Below are positions 44,054 to 53,539 of a DNA stretch of 64,000 bases, in pieces. Position 1 is the stretch's first letter. Each line of letters starts with the position of its first letter. The stretch is from NCBI GenBank assembly GCA_009711805.1, contig VEMX01000008.1:54502-118501 (forward strand), given 5' to 3'. The DNA is from Balneolaceae bacterium (GTDB taxonomy: Bacteria > Bacteroidota > Rhodothermia > Balneolales > Balneolaceae). A program made the position numbers and the translations under genes. The notes beneath the pieces were generated by a model. The model ran no database searches, was not told the DNA's origin, and worked only from the letters and a program-made list of their open reading frames with translations.

Positions 44054-44368
44054 ATGACCAAAAATATTGAAACTATAGAATTGGTTCTTTTTAAAGCCCT
44101 TGCTGACAATACTGAGGAAGAAGTGAGAAGCTCACTTGAGTCTTTAAATCCTATACTCTCATCCTATAAAGGATTTGTAAGTCGCAAAATCGCTCTATCC
44201 GATTCGGGACAATGGATGGACCTGGTGCACTGGGAGAGCCTGGAAGATGCCAAACATGCTTCTGATGATATCATGAAAAAAGAAGAAGCCCTTAAAGCTT
44301 TTAGTGTAATTGACCAGGATACAATGCAATTCTTACATTTGAAGCCACAAAGTAGCTTTTCTGAATAA
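44054..44368 (+). CDS. ABM-like dimeric alpha/beta-barrel protein
   Basis: A 104-residue protein (IETIELVLFKALADNTEEEV, SYKGFVSRKIALSDSGQWMDLVHWESLEDAKHASD) with the beta-alpha-beta repeat of the antibiotic-biosynthesis-monooxygenase superfamily. The substrate is unknown, and it could also be a stress protein. It lies 48 bp upstream of the winged-helix protein, likely co-transcribed from the promoter with the TGACA palindrome. Confidence 0.7.
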   Translation: MTKNIETIELVLFKALADNTEEEVRSSLESLNPILSSYKGFVSRKIALSDSGQWMDLVHWESLEDAKHASDDIMKKEEALKAFSVIDQDTMQFLHLKPQSSFSE

Positions 44369-44416
44369 GGAAGCCGGTTTTTTGCCGTTGAGCTTACAAA
44401 TTATTAATTACTTTGC

Positions 44417-45508
44417 ATGACTCTTTCAGATATAGCAGCAATCCGACTTAAGCACCAACAGATAACCGGGGAGCAGGTTTCTTCGCCTGAGGCAGTTTTA
44501 TCTCACCTTGGTGCTGCACAGGCCCAGGATTACCGCATGGTGAAATGGGCAATTGGGCTTCGCATACCTGGCTCAACCCTTCAAAGTATAGAGCAGGCGA
44601 TAGCTGAGGGACGTATTATCCGCTCACATCTGCTGCGTCCCACCTGGCATTTTGTATCTGCTGATGACTACCGGTGGATCCTGAAACTGACGGCTCCCCG
44701 AATTGAAGTTGCAATGAGGCATCGTCATAAACATTTGGGACTCACCCCCAAACGCATCGCCAAGAGCCACCGTGTTATGGAAGATGTTTTGTCGAATGAT
44801 GAATGCCTGCTTCGCAAAGAATTGGTGGCCCGGCTTGAAGATGCCGGCTTTGAAAACAAGGATAACCTGGCTTCTCATCTCCTTCTAAGAGCTGAAATAG
44901 ATGGTATAATTTGCAGCGGCCCCACCAAGGACAAATATCACACCTATACCTTGATGGATAAACAAGTTCCTGATACCCCAACACCGGACAAGGATGAAAT
45001 GCTGGAACGCCTGGCCCGCAGGTATTTCAACAGTCACGGCCCTGCTACGCTCAATGATTTTAAATGGTGGTCGGGGCTTACCAAAACCAGCGCCCGCAAA
45101 GCTATACAGATGATTGAACACGATTTTGAGTCTATTGAGATCGATTCAGAAACTTTCTGGTTTCCCGGTACGCTTTCGGACTTTTCAGCTCCGGTCAAAG
45201 CTTTTTTGCTGCCTGCTTTTGATGAGTACCTGGTTAGTTATAAAAGTCGGTACAGGATTATCCCGGATGACATTCACCGCAAAAAGGCGATCTCCAATAA
45301 CGGCATCTTTCGGCCGGTTATCTTGGTCAATGGGAAAATTAAGGGCTTGTGGAAATGGATATTAGGTGATGAAACTATCCATATCCAAGCCAGGTATTTT
45401 AATCAACCAAACACCGATGAAAAAGCCTTGGTTGAAGGGGCTGCACAGTCTCTGGCAGATTTTATGGAGAAGGAATTGAATATCTCGCATGATCCGGAAC
45501 CAGGCTGA
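44417..45508 (+). CDS. AlkZ-like winged-helix DNA glycosylase family protein
   Basis: A 363-residue protein with tandem winged-helix domains (HTH_42). The motif GAAQAQDYRMVKWAIGLR near residues 32-49 carries the Q-x-Q/D element of the AlkZ/YcaQ family, which unhooks bulky or crosslinked bases. RSHLLRPTWHFVSADDY is another family signature. I do not know whether this paralog is an active glycosylase (AZL) or a plain DNA-binding protein. Downstream, the next gene converges on it. Confidence 0.8.
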   Translation: MTLSDIAAIRLKHQQITGEQVSSPEAVLSHLGAAQAQDYRMVKWAIGLRIPGSTLQSIEQAIAEGRIIRSHLLRPTWHFVSADDYRWILKLTAPRIEVAMRHRHKHLGLTPKRIAKSHRVMEDVLSNDECLLRKELVARLEDAGFENKDNLASHLLLRAEIDGIICSGPTKDKYHTYTLMDKQVPDTPTPDKDEMLERLARRYFNSHGPATLNDFKWWSGLTKTSARKAIQMIEHDFESIEIDSETFWFPGTLSDFSAPVKAFLLPAFDEYLVSYKSRYRIIPDDIHRKKAISNNGIFRPVILVNGKIKGLWKWILGDETIHIQARYFNQPNTDEKALVEGAAQSLADFMEKELNISHDPEPG

Positions 45509-45540
45509 TATTCCGACGCCCCTTTCATAGATATCTCCTG

Positions 45541-47610
45541 CTAATCCTCTCCCTTAAGAGCGCCTCTTACATCCAGGGCCAGCGCACCTTCTCCCTTGGG
45601 AAAAACATACAGGGGATTTATTTCCAGTTCGTCAACTTCGGGCAGCTGACTTGCTAATTGGGAAAGGCTGAGTATCACCTCAACTACACTTTCTTTATCG
45701 GCTTCTGGCAGGTTTCTCCAACCGTCTAACTTTCTTCCTGCCTTTGTAGCCTCTATCAGTTCCAGAGCCTGAGTCTTATTCACGGGAGCTATCGCAGTTT
45801 CAACATCTTTAAAAAGCTCTACTTCAGTGCCCCCGGTCCCAAATAATATCATCGGGCCAAACTGTTCATCCCTGCGAATCCCTACAATAACTTCCTGTCC
45901 GCTGTTCAACATTTTTTGAACCAGCACTCCACGCATATCGGCACCAGCCTCATTTGCAGATTGCTGAATAGCATACCATGCCGCTTCAACTTCTGCCGTA
46001 TTCTGAATTCCCAACTGGACCCCATTCATATCCGATTTATGACTTATAGCTTCAGACATAAGCTTAAGAACTACAGGATAGCCCATCTCATTAGCTGCTT
46101 TAGCTGCTTTATTTACAGAATCTGCTTCCACCTCGGGAGGGAAAGACACATCATACTCTTCAAGTAACGACTTCCAGTTATTGTCTGATGCCAGGTCATG
46201 TGCCTTATCCGGATCATAAGACGCATTTAATATGGGTGAATCATGATTTGAAATCAGCCATTTTTGGCGTTTTATCATTGCCTGCAGTATAGATGCTACC
46301 CGCTCGGGAAAAGAGACATTCGGGATCTTTCTCTTGTGTAATAAATTGAGGGCTTCAGATACCGACGCCCTTCCCATAATAGATGTAATAACGGGTTTTT
46401 TATGCACTCCGGCTACTTCGCCTACAACTTCTGCCAGGCTGGCCGGTAGAAACCAGTCTTGAGGTGCCTGTATCACAACTACTGCGTCTACAGTTTGATC
46501 GGCGAGCAATGCGTCAAGAGCCACGGCATAAGTGCCGGGTCCTGAGCCAGCCAGCACATCTACCGGATTATTAACACTGCCGGCTGCCGGTAATCGTGAT
46601 CGCAGATAGGATTTGGTTTTATCTGTAAGGGAGGCCAATTCAAGGTTATGTTGTTCCAGGGCATCCACAGCCAGAATAGCTGGTCCGCCTGCATTGGTTA
46701 AAACAGCAACACGATTGCCTTTGGGTAAGGGCTGCCATGCCAGGGCACGAGCCCAGTCAAACATCTCTTCCATAGTGTTCGCCATTTGTACCCCGCATTT
46801 TCTGAAAGAAGCTTCATAGGCCTGGGTACTCCCGGCAAGGGCTCCGGTATGAGACGCCACGGCTTTAGCTCCGCTCTCCCCGCGCCCTCCTTTTAAAGCA
46901 ACAAAAGGTTTTTCCAGGGCAGCCCTATATGCAGTTTTCATAAAAGCATCCCCATCAGCAATACCTTCTATATAAGCGGTAATCACTTTTGTATGGGGAT
47001 CTCCCCGCAGGGCTTCGATAATCTGGGTTTCGTTCACATCAACCTGATTTCCCAGACTGGCAATCCTGGAGAACCCTACTCCCGCTGCCCGGGCCCAGTC
47101 TATAACGGCAGCCACCATAGCCCCCGACTGAGAGGTAAATCCAATTTCACCGGTGTCGGGCATGCCTGCCACAAAAGTTGTATTAACAGGAGTGTGTGTA
47201 TCTATGGTACCGATACAGTTCGGACCTATGATATTAATTCCCTGCTCTTCGGCTATTTGCTTAAGCTCCTTTTCAAGGTATAAACCTTCTTCCCCCGTCT
47301 CGCCAAATCCCCCGCTAATAACAATGGCGTGTTTAATACCTCTCTTTCCACACCGTTCAACGATTGCCGGAACTACAGGGGCCGGTACAATAATAATGGC
47401 CAAGTCAACAGGATCGGGCACCGCTTCAACAGAAGTATAACAAGGCAGGCCCAATATCTGCGTAGCCGATTTATTAATAGGATGAATAGCACCTTTGTAG
47501 TGATACTCTTTGAGATTTCGAACAACCCCATAGCCAAGCTTATGGGGATTTCGTGAAGCTCCTACTATGGCAATGCCTTCAGGCTTAAAAAACGAATCGA
47601 ACTTTTGCAT
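45541..47610 (-). CDS. ADP-forming acyl-CoA synthetase (acetate--CoA ligase)
   Basis: About 689 residues. The N-terminal CoA-binding Rossmann domain (IAIVGASRNPHKLGYGV) and the succinyl-CoA-ligase-like domains (IGPNCIGTIDTH; the SHTGALAGS loop carries the phospho-His) are followed by an ATP-grasp domain from about residue 470 (MGYPVVLKLMSEAISHKSD, DEQFGPMILFGTGGTEVE). Such fused enzymes make ATP from acyl-CoA plus ADP, or activate acids. I start at ATG 47610; another Met lies at 47619. The protein stands alone. Confidence 0.88.
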   Translation of the reverse strand: MQKFDSFFKPEGIAIVGASRNPHKLGYGVVRNLKEYHYKGAIHPINKSATQILGLPCYTSVEAVPDPVDLAIIIVPAPVVPAIVERCGKRGIKHAIVISGGFGETGEEGLYLEKELKQIAEEQGINIIGPNCIGTIDTHTPVNTTFVAGMPDTGEIGFTSQSGAMVAAVIDWARAAGVGFSRIASLGNQVDVNETQIIEALRGDPHTKVITAYIEGIADGDAFMKTAYRAALEKPFVALKGGRGESGAKAVASHTGALAGSTQAYEASFRKCGVQMANTMEEMFDWARALAWQPLPKGNRVAVLTNAGGPAILAVDALEQHNLELASLTDKTKSYLRSRLPAAGSVNNPVDVLAGSGPGTYAVALDALLADQTVDAVVVIQAPQDWFLPASLAEVVGEVAGVHKKPVITSIMGRASVSEALNLLHKRKIPNVSFPERVASILQAMIKRQKWLISNHDSPILNASYDPDKAHDLASDNNWKSLLEEYDVSFPPEVEADSVNKAAKAANEMGYPVVLKLMSEAISHKSDMNGVQLGIQNTAEVEAAWYAIQQSANEAGADMRGVLVQKMLNSGQEVIVGIRRDEQFGPMILFGTGGTEVELFKDVETAIAPVNKTQALELIEATKAGRKLDGWRNLPEADKESVVEVILSLSQLASQLPEVDELEINPLYVFPKGEGALALDVRGALKGED

Positions 47611-47751
47611 CTGGAACAATCTATTTAAGAGTAATATGTCTTAAATATATCACTTTCCATCATTAATTATGAGAGAAGTTTTGTGTTCAGCCAGGAAGGT
47701 TTATCTAATTAATGCCTCACTTTGTAACCTTTTAGCTGTTCACCTACTCTA

Positions 47752-48123
47752 ATGAGGTTGAAGCTTAACCTAAACTCATTCTATATGCTTTACCTGACAA
47801 TTGTGCTCTTTGCTGTTTCAGCAGCTATTGGCCTTTCCATTCTTGTTAAATGGTTTGCTGAACAAGAAGCTCCCAAAGCGGTTGTATATACCCACGGAGG
47901 ACTTGCCGCAGCAGCTCTGTTGCTGTTGGCCTTTTATGCTTTTCAACATCCTGATCATTACCCCATGATCAGCCTTATATTGTTTGTTGCTGCCGCTTTG
48001 GGAGGGTTTGCTCTCTTTTTCATGGATCGCCTAAAAGACAAACGGCCGGTGGCAGTGGCCCTGGTACACGGCCTCATTGCTGTAGCAGCTTTCGTCATGC
48101 TGTTAGTGTTTGCAATAGCCTGA
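47752..48123 (+). CDS. Small polytopic membrane protein
   Basis: A 123-residue protein with four hydrophobic segments (about residues 12-33, 44-60, 67-86 and 100-122) linked by short basic loops (DRLKDKRPVAVALVHG). A Met at codon 12 (47785) sits at the start of the first helix and is an alternative start. No family recognised. It lies 25 bp before the DUF2231 gene and is likely part of an operon with it and the ECF sigma factor. Confidence 0.65.
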   Translation: MRLKLNLNSFYMLYLTIVLFAVSAAIGLSILVKWFAEQEAPKAVVYTHGGLAAAALLLLAFYAFQHPDHYPMISLILFVAAALGGFALFFMDRLKDKRPVAVALVHGLIAVAAFVMLLVFAIA

Positions 48124-48148
48124 TAAATTTCACCTGCTATACTGCTCT

Positions 48149-48598
48149 ATGAAGATATTCGGACATCCGGTACATGCCATGCTGGTTCATTTTCCTTCAG
48201 CTCTGTTCCCCATGGAGTTCCTGTATTATGGTATCTTTTATTATTTTGGGAATCCCACTTTCGCCTATGCCGCCTTCTTTTCTATTTCAACCGGCGTCAT
48301 TTTTGGCTGGCTGGCATTAACCTCCGGCTTATTCGATCTGATGACCATCGACCGAGCAAATAAAAAAGTTCTTAAAACAGCACTACTCCATGCTCTGCTT
48401 AATACCATCGTACTGATCTGCTATACTCTGCTTTTGGTATCTGAACTGCAGCATTACCCGCATTATAAAGAAGCGGGACTTGCCATTCTTATCATCAAGG
48501 GTATATTGATTTTTATACTGGCAGGTGGAAATTTCCTGGGAGGGAAGTTAGTCTTCAACTATAACATCGGTACCAAACAACAGCATACTCATGAGTGA
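48149..48598 (+). CDS. DUF2231 membrane protein
   Basis: A 149-residue protein. FGHPVHAMLVHFPSALFPMEFL is the diagnostic DUF2231 N-terminus (HPxHxMLVHFP), and four helices follow. DUF2231 proteins are uncharacterised membrane proteins, often next to heme or redox genes. Its end overlaps the sigma factor start by 8 bp, which indicates coupled translation. Confidence 0.85.
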   Translation: MKIFGHPVHAMLVHFPSALFPMEFLYYGIFYYFGNPTFAYAAFFSISTGVIFGWLALTSGLFDLMTIDRANKKVLKTALLHALLNTIVLICYTLLLVSELQHYPHYKEAGLAILIIKGILIFILAGGNFLGGKLVFNYNIGTKQQHTHE

Positions 48599-49256
48599 CC
48601 TGACTCCTTTCGAACAATTCACCGATATCCAAATTATAGACAAAGTTCGGGGTGGAGATCGCGCGCTATATGAACTGATCATCCGCAGGTATAATCCCTA
48701 TCTGTACAAAATCGGTCGCTCTTACGGCTACAACCATCACGACACCGAAGACCTGATGCAGGAAACATTCATTAATGCCTACATGAACCTGGAAAAGTTC
48801 AACAAACGGTCGGCTTTAAAAACCTGGGTTATTCGCATTATGCTTAACAACTGCTACCGAGAAAAAGAAAAATACAGAACGAAGAACGAACAGCTCACCC
48901 ACTCTTTTCATTTTCAGGAAGCCAATAGTCTTTCCAACAACAATCACTTGAATACAGAGGAAGATATTATGAACCAGGAACTTGGAAAAATCACAGAACA
49001 AGCCATTTCAGAAATCCCCCTTCTATACCGTATGGTATTCTCCCTTCGTGAAATCAACGGTTTAAACGTGGCCGAAACCGCACAGGTACTTGATATCACC
49101 CAAACCAATGTAAAAGCTCGCCTCAGCCGGGCAAAAGCTATGCTTCGTCAACAAATCGAAAAACGGTACTCTCACAAAGAACTTTATGAGTTTAACCTTA
49201 TTTACTGTGATAAAATCGTAGATGAAGTGATGAAGGAAATCGGCTGCGAACCGTAA
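48591..49256 (+). CDS. ECF-type RNA polymerase sigma factor
   Basis: A 221-residue sigma-70 family protein. Region 2 (YELIIRRYNPYLYKIGRSYGYNHHDTEDLMQETFINAY) and region 4 (ISEIPLLYRMVFSLREINGLNVAETAQVLDITQTNVKARLSRAKAML) are clear. The C-terminal ~30 residues (LIYCDKIVDEVMKEIGCEP) are an extra tail with two Cys. No anti-sigma factor is adjacent. The DUF2231 gene overlaps its start, which points to the membrane protein as a possible signal partner. Confidence 0.88.
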   Translation: MSDLTPFEQFTDIQIIDKVRGGDRALYELIIRRYNPYLYKIGRSYGYNHHDTEDLMQETFINAYMNLEKFNKRSALKTWVIRIMLNNCYREKEKYRTKNEQLTHSFHFQEANSLSNNNHLNTEEDIMNQELGKITEQAISEIPLLYRMVFSLREINGLNVAETAQVLDITQTNVKARLSRAKAMLRQQIEKRYSHKELYEFNLIYCDKIVDEVMKEIGCEP

Positions 49257-49359
49257 TATTTCCGGGTTTATGAACTCTTCAAGAAGCCCCGGCTTCCAGT
49301 GGAGAAAGCCTAACAGTTATATCCTGTTTGATGTGCTCCACTCTATTCCTATATAGTTT

Positions 49360-49884
49360 GTTGGCACCCAGCCTCAAAACACCACTCATAGCTCTTTATC
49401 CCGAGGGAGGAGATTTTTCATTAGGTTCAAAAAGTAGTACATGAATAATTATTGGTTAGCCTCGCAAGTCCTCTCCTTCACGAAAGGATTTAGGTGAGGT
49501 GAGCAGGAGCCAGAGAGGTCAGGAAACTTCATTGTGGAGTTTGGATCTGATCCAAACAGGCGATATCTATATCTCTATTCCAACCAACGCATAAGAAGAC
49601 GCTTCTGCCATGGGCTCCCTTCGGGGGGCGGTAGCCTCTGCGTGACTCTTTAATTATAGATCCAAGCTGTCTCTCCCCTCAAGGTGTCATCCAGAATACT
49701 CCTGATAAATCATCTTATGACCTGCTCCCACACCGCCTGTTGGCACCCAGCCTCAAAACACCACTCATAGCTCTTTATCCCGAGGGAGAGGGTTTTTCAA
49801 TAGGTCCAAAAATCAGTAGTAAGTGAACAATTATTGGTTAGCCGGACAAGTCCTCTCCTCCAGGAGAGGATTTAGGTGAGGTGG
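49360..49884. repeat. Direct repeats in the 49.3-50.2 kb gap
   Basis: Two ~145-bp copies at 49360-49502 and 49739-49884 share TTGGCACCCAGCCTCAAAAC, CTCTTTATCCCGAGGGAG and the GGATTTAGGTGAGGTG end. Between them, 49561-49672 is a copy of the repeat at 36603-36687 (CCAACGCATAAGAAGACGCT, then GTAGCCTCTGCGTGAC). The whole gap 49257-50173 has no gene; a short inverted VOC-gene-like fragment sits at 50012-50035. Confidence 0.65.
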
Positions 49885-50173
49885 AGAATAAAGGCTGTTA
49901 TCCTATTACAGCTCGAAACACCTTCTCCGCTCAAGACTGAAAAGATCCGGGGAGGTCAAGCCAAAAGTAAGTGTATAAACAGCATAAATAGTGCACACAA
50001 ACAGAAACCATTGATCGTCAAACCAAAGACAGGGTTCCATTCCTAAACCTGACGCATTTAACCCCTGATGTTGACGTATGCACACCGGGCAACTTCCCTC
50101 ATCAGCCATTATAATAGTTCTGAGGTCATAACAAGCCTTTAAATGTTCCTTTTAATCTTAAACCCTTAGAACT

Positions 50174-51079
50174 ATGCCTGCTTATTCCTCTAACGAAATT
50201 GTACCCTGTCTTTGGTTTGATGATCAGGCCGAAGAAGCTGCTAACTTTTATATCTCTCTTTTTGATAATTCTGAAATGAACTCGGTCGCCCACTACAATG
50301 GCGAGGGAGAGGAAATACACGGGCAGCCCGAAGGTAAAGTAATGACCGTTGATTTTAAATTGGCAGACCAGTCATTTCTTGGCTTAAACGGAGGACCTCA
50401 TTTTGAGTTCACAACGGCCGTTTCCTTTTTTGTTGTTTGCGAAACAGAAGAGGAAGTAGACCAACTTTGGAATGAACTCTTGGAGGGAGGTTCTGCATTG
50501 ATGCCTCTCCAGGAATATAACTGGAGCAAAAAATACGGCTGGGTTCAGGATAAATACGGATTATCGTGGCAACTGTCCCTGGGCCGTATGGAAGATGTGG
50601 GACAAAAAATCACTCCTTCCTTTATGTATGTGAGCGAAGATGGTCAGGCAGAGCAAGCTATCGAACTGTATACCTCTCTTTTTGAAGAGACAAATATTGT
50701 TGGCATTCAGCATTATGAAGCCGGGGAAGAACAACCGGAAGGATCGGTTAAGCATGCACAATTTTCGCTTGGCGACCAGGTATTCATGGCTATGGACAGT
50801 TCACCTGAACATGCAAAGTTTTCATTTAATGAAGCCCTCTCTTTCCAAATACTATGTGACACCCAAGAGCAGGTGGATTTTTACTGGGATGAACTTTCCC
50901 GGAATGGTGAAGAAAGTCAGTGCGGCTGGCTGAAGGATCCGTTTGGTGTTTCATGGCAGATTGTTCCCACCATTCTTCCAAAAATCATGAATGGTGATGA
51001 TACCGAAAAAGCCAAACGTGCCACCAAAGCTATGCTGCAAATGCAGAAGCTGGATATAGCTACGATTGAAGCCGCCTAA
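50174..51079 (+). CDS. Two-domain VOC (PhnB-like) protein
   Basis: 301 residues with two PhnB-type VOC domains. The first runs from VPCLWFDDQAEEAANFYISLFDNS through GGSALMPLQEYNWSKKYGWVQDKYGLSWQLS. The second opens with TPSFMYVSEDGQAEQAIELYTSLFEE and ends CGWLKDPFGVSWQIVPTILPKIMNG. Tandem VOC proteins of this kind are common stress genes with unknown substrates. It lies 50 bp before the GyrI-like gene, starting a run of seven same-strand small genes. Confidence 0.85.
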   Translation: MPAYSSNEIVPCLWFDDQAEEAANFYISLFDNSEMNSVAHYNGEGEEIHGQPEGKVMTVDFKLADQSFLGLNGGPHFEFTTAVSFFVVCETEEEVDQLWNELLEGGSALMPLQEYNWSKKYGWVQDKYGLSWQLSLGRMEDVGQKITPSFMYVSEDGQAEQAIELYTSLFEETNIVGIQHYEAGEEQPEGSVKHAQFSLGDQVFMAMDSSPEHAKFSFNEALSFQILCDTQEQVDFYWDELSRNGEESQCGWLKDPFGVSWQIVPTILPKIMNGDDTEKAKRATKAMLQMQKLDIATIEAA

Positions 51080-51129
51080 TCTTGAAAGAAAAAATTCTAC
51101 AGCCAGGTATGAATGGACAATTAAAGAGG

Positions 51130-51627
51130 ATGTCAAAATTACTCCACCTCAAGGAGATAACAAGCCCGGTAGTTCTGGCTGGTTTACCAAAAACCTATAC
51201 GGAAGATATGCAGGCTGGTATTCCGGCTCAGTGGAGTCAGTTTAATTCCCATATGGGGAGAATTCCCGGACAAAAAGAATCGGTAGCATATGGAGTATGC
51301 TTTACGGATCCCAAATCTCCTGCAGGCATACGCTATGTATGTGCTGTTGAAGTATCCGCGAAACTTGATTTGCCGGAATCCTTCATCCATTTGAAGCTTC
51401 CGCCCTATCAATACGCGGTGTTTGGGCACAAAGGACCGGCATCAACCCTTCATTCTACCATACAGACCATTTGGGATGAATGGCTCCCTCAAAGCAATTA
51501 TCAACTGGTATCGAATGCAGGCTTTTTCTTTGAGCGATATGGCGAATTGTTTAACCCCCAAACTCGTCGTGGTGATATTGAAGTGTGGATACCGGTTGAG
51601 CTGAAACCAAACTACATCTCCCAATAA
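51130..51627 (+). CDS. GyrI-like small-molecule-binding protein
   Basis: From ATG 51130 (MSKLLHLKEI) the product is 165 residues. It has the GyrI/AraC-effector-binding fold: VVLAGLPKTYTEDM, then GVCFTDPKSPAGIRYVCAVEVS, YQYAVFGHKGPASTLHSTIQTIWDEWLP and a C-terminal strand with GDIEVWIPVEL. It may bind hydrophobic drugs or inhibit a target. A TTG at 51082 could extend it. It belongs to a run of small resistance/stress genes. Confidence 0.8.
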   Translation: MSKLLHLKEITSPVVLAGLPKTYTEDMQAGIPAQWSQFNSHMGRIPGQKESVAYGVCFTDPKSPAGIRYVCAVEVSAKLDLPESFIHLKLPPYQYAVFGHKGPASTLHSTIQTIWDEWLPQSNYQLVSNAGFFFERYGELFNPQTRRGDIEVWIPVELKPNYISQ

Positions 51628-51643
51628 ACAAAACCGAATAACT

Positions 51644-52000
51644 ATGACTAAGAAAGAAGCATTTGTGAAAAGGATAAACGAAGCCTTTGCCAACAATGAT
51701 GTGGAAACCATTATAGGGCATATGACTGACGATATCCGCTGGGAGATTATTGGAGACACTACGCTTGAAGGAAAAGACGAGGTGGAAGACGGGCTCAGGG
51801 AAATGGCCCATGATGATCCCTTAGAACTAACTGTCAAGAATATTATCACTCATGGCTACACTGCTGCGGTTGATGGAACTATGAAGGTACCGGGAACTGG
51901 TGAAGTGTATGCGTTTTGTGATGTTTATCAATTTCGAGGTGCTAAAACCCAAACCATTAAAGAGATGACTTCCTACGTCATAAAAGTAAAAGGAGCATAA
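51644..52000 (+). CDS. SnoaL-like (NTF2-fold) protein
   Basis: A 118-residue NTF2-fold protein (FVKRINEAFANNDVETIIGHMTDDIRWEIIGDTTLEGKDEVEDGLREM) with strands ending EVYAFCDVYQFRGAKTQTIKEMTSY. Role unknown. It lies 16 bp after GyrI-like and 1 bp before the RibD-like gene. Confidence 0.8.
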   Translation: MTKKEAFVKRINEAFANNDVETIIGHMTDDIRWEIIGDTTLEGKDEVEDGLREMAHDDPLELTVKNIITHGYTAAVDGTMKVPGTGEVYAFCDVYQFRGAKTQTIKEMTSYVIKVKGA

Positions 52001-52001
52001 G

Positions 52002-52541
52002 ATGCGAAAGATCATACTATCAATGATGGTTACTGCTGATGGTTTTTTTGAAGGGCTTGAACAGGACATCAACTGGCATATATGGGATGATGAAATGTCT
52101 GCTTATATGATGGATTTTTTTGATACCGTGGATACCTTCATCTACGGCCGAAAATCCTACGAGCTTATGCTGCAGTATTGGCCTGAACAAAATGGCCCTT
52201 TTGCTGAAATCATGAATAAGACTCCCAAGCTGGTGTACTCCCGTAAGCTGCAAAAGGCAACATGGAATGCGGAAATTGTGAAGGAAATAGATCCGGACGC
52301 TATTGGGCGAACTAAGCGACAGGAGGGAAAAGATCTGGCATTGTTTGCCGGTGCCGACCTTGCTTCCGGATTCATCAAGCATGGACTTATTGATGAATAC
52401 CGGATGATTGTAAACCCGGTGGTACTGGGCGAAGGTGTTCCGTTGTTTAAAGATGTTGAATCTATGCAATTAAAGCTGGTGCATTCACAGGCGTTTAATT
52501 GCGGCAATGTTTTGCTCTGTTATCAGCCTGCCGCAACCTAA
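52002..52541 (+). CDS. Dihydrofolate-reductase-like (RibD C-terminal) protein
   Basis: A 179-residue protein of the RibD C-terminal/YyaP-like fold: RKIILSMMVTADGFFEGLEQDINWH, FFDTVDTFIYGRKSYELM, and the late LALFAGADLASGFIKHGLIDEYRMIVNPVVLGEG. It is expected to bind NADPH and reduce a small molecule; it is not a true DHFR. Directly follows the SnoaL-like gene. Confidence 0.85.
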   Translation: MRKIILSMMVTADGFFEGLEQDINWHIWDDEMSAYMMDFFDTVDTFIYGRKSYELMLQYWPEQNGPFAEIMNKTPKLVYSRKLQKATWNAEIVKEIDPDAIGRTKRQEGKDLALFAGADLASGFIKHGLIDEYRMIVNPVVLGEGVPLFKDVESMQLKLVHSQAFNCGNVLLCYQPAAT

Positions 52542-52650
52542 ACTGAATTTATCCCTCGGCTATGATGTATAAAAAACTATTGTTGATTCTGTGTATTGGC
52601 TCTTATATTTTACCAATCGGTTAATTAACTAACAAGTTAAATAAAGAATT

Positions 52651-52998
52651 ATGCCTTCAGATACACTCAGTAATACATTTTCAGCACTTGCAGATCCCAC
52701 ACGGCGAGCCATACTCGCCCGGTTAACAACTGGTGAAATGAATGTGTCGGACTTGGCTGAACCATTTGAAATGTCGATGCCGGCTATATCCAAGCATTTA
52801 AAAGTGCTTGAAAAAGCCGGGTTGGTTGAACGAAGCAAGCAAGCGCAATTTCGCCCTTGCCGCCTTCAACCCGATCCATTGAAGGACATAGATGAGTGGA
52901 TGGAGCAGTACCGAAGATTTTTTGAAGGCAGTTTTAACCGGTTAGACAACTATTTACAACAATTACAAGCAAAGGAGAACAACGATGAAATCGAATAA
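52651..52998 (+). CDS. ArsR-family regulator
   Basis: A 115-residue winged helix (FSALADPTRRAILARLTTGEMNVSDLAEPFEMSMPAISKHLKVLEKAGLVERSK). It lacks the metal-binding ELCVCDL motif of arsenic/cadmium sensors. Its stop overlaps the AHSA1 gene start by 14 bp, the usual ArsR-SRPBCC arrangement, so it probably regulates that gene. Confidence 0.9.
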   Translation: MPSDTLSNTFSALADPTRRAILARLTTGEMNVSDLAEPFEMSMPAISKHLKVLEKAGLVERSKQAQFRPCRLQPDPLKDIDEWMEQYRRFFEGSFNRLDNYLQQLQAKENNDEIE

Positions 52999-53491
52999 AC
53001 TTGAGGTCAAAATTGACGACAACGTGCTAACCATGACCAGATCTTTTAAAGCCAGCCCAAAGCTGTTGTTTGAAGTATGGTCGAGCTGTGAACACCTGAA
53101 GCACTGGTGGGGCCCCAAAGAGTGGCCAATGGCTGAATGTGAAATGGACTTTCGTGAAGGAGGTACTTGGCGATACTGCCTTCGTGGTCCCAATGAAGAA
53201 GATCAATCCTGGGGAAAAACCATCTATCAGAAAATTGATAAGCCCAATAAGATTGAATACAAAGATTACTTCACAGACCCTGAAGGGAATGTCTTGTCGA
53301 ATATGCCGGAATTAGATAACTCAGTAGAATTTATTCCCCAGGATGGAGGTACAACCACAGCCTTGATGACGACCACTTTCGAAAATAACGATCAATTAAC
53401 ATCCATACTGGAAATGGGCATGGAAGAAGGACTTAACAGCTCAATGGATCGCCTGGATGAGTATCTCGCGGAAATACCTACCAGTGTATAA
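52985..53491 (+). CDS. SRPBCC (AHSA1-like) protein
   Basis: A 168-residue SRPBCC/AHSA1 protein (FKASPKLLFEVWSSCEHLKHWWGPKEWPMAECEMDFREGGTWRYCL; the C-terminal GMEEGLNSSMDRLDEYL helix). The fold binds a hydrophobic ligand in a deep pocket. It overlaps the ArsR-like regulator and precedes a VOC protein, the conserved stress operon order. Confidence 0.88.
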   Translation: MKSNKLEVKIDDNVLTMTRSFKASPKLLFEVWSSCEHLKHWWGPKEWPMAECEMDFREGGTWRYCLRGPNEEDQSWGKTIYQKIDKPNKIEYKDYFTDPEGNVLSNMPELDNSVEFIPQDGGTTTALMTTTFENNDQLTSILEMGMEEGLNSSMDRLDEYLAEIPTSV

Positions 53492-53539
53492 CAACTTTGC
53501 CACATGAGTTAACAACTTAAAACATAAAAGAACAGCACA

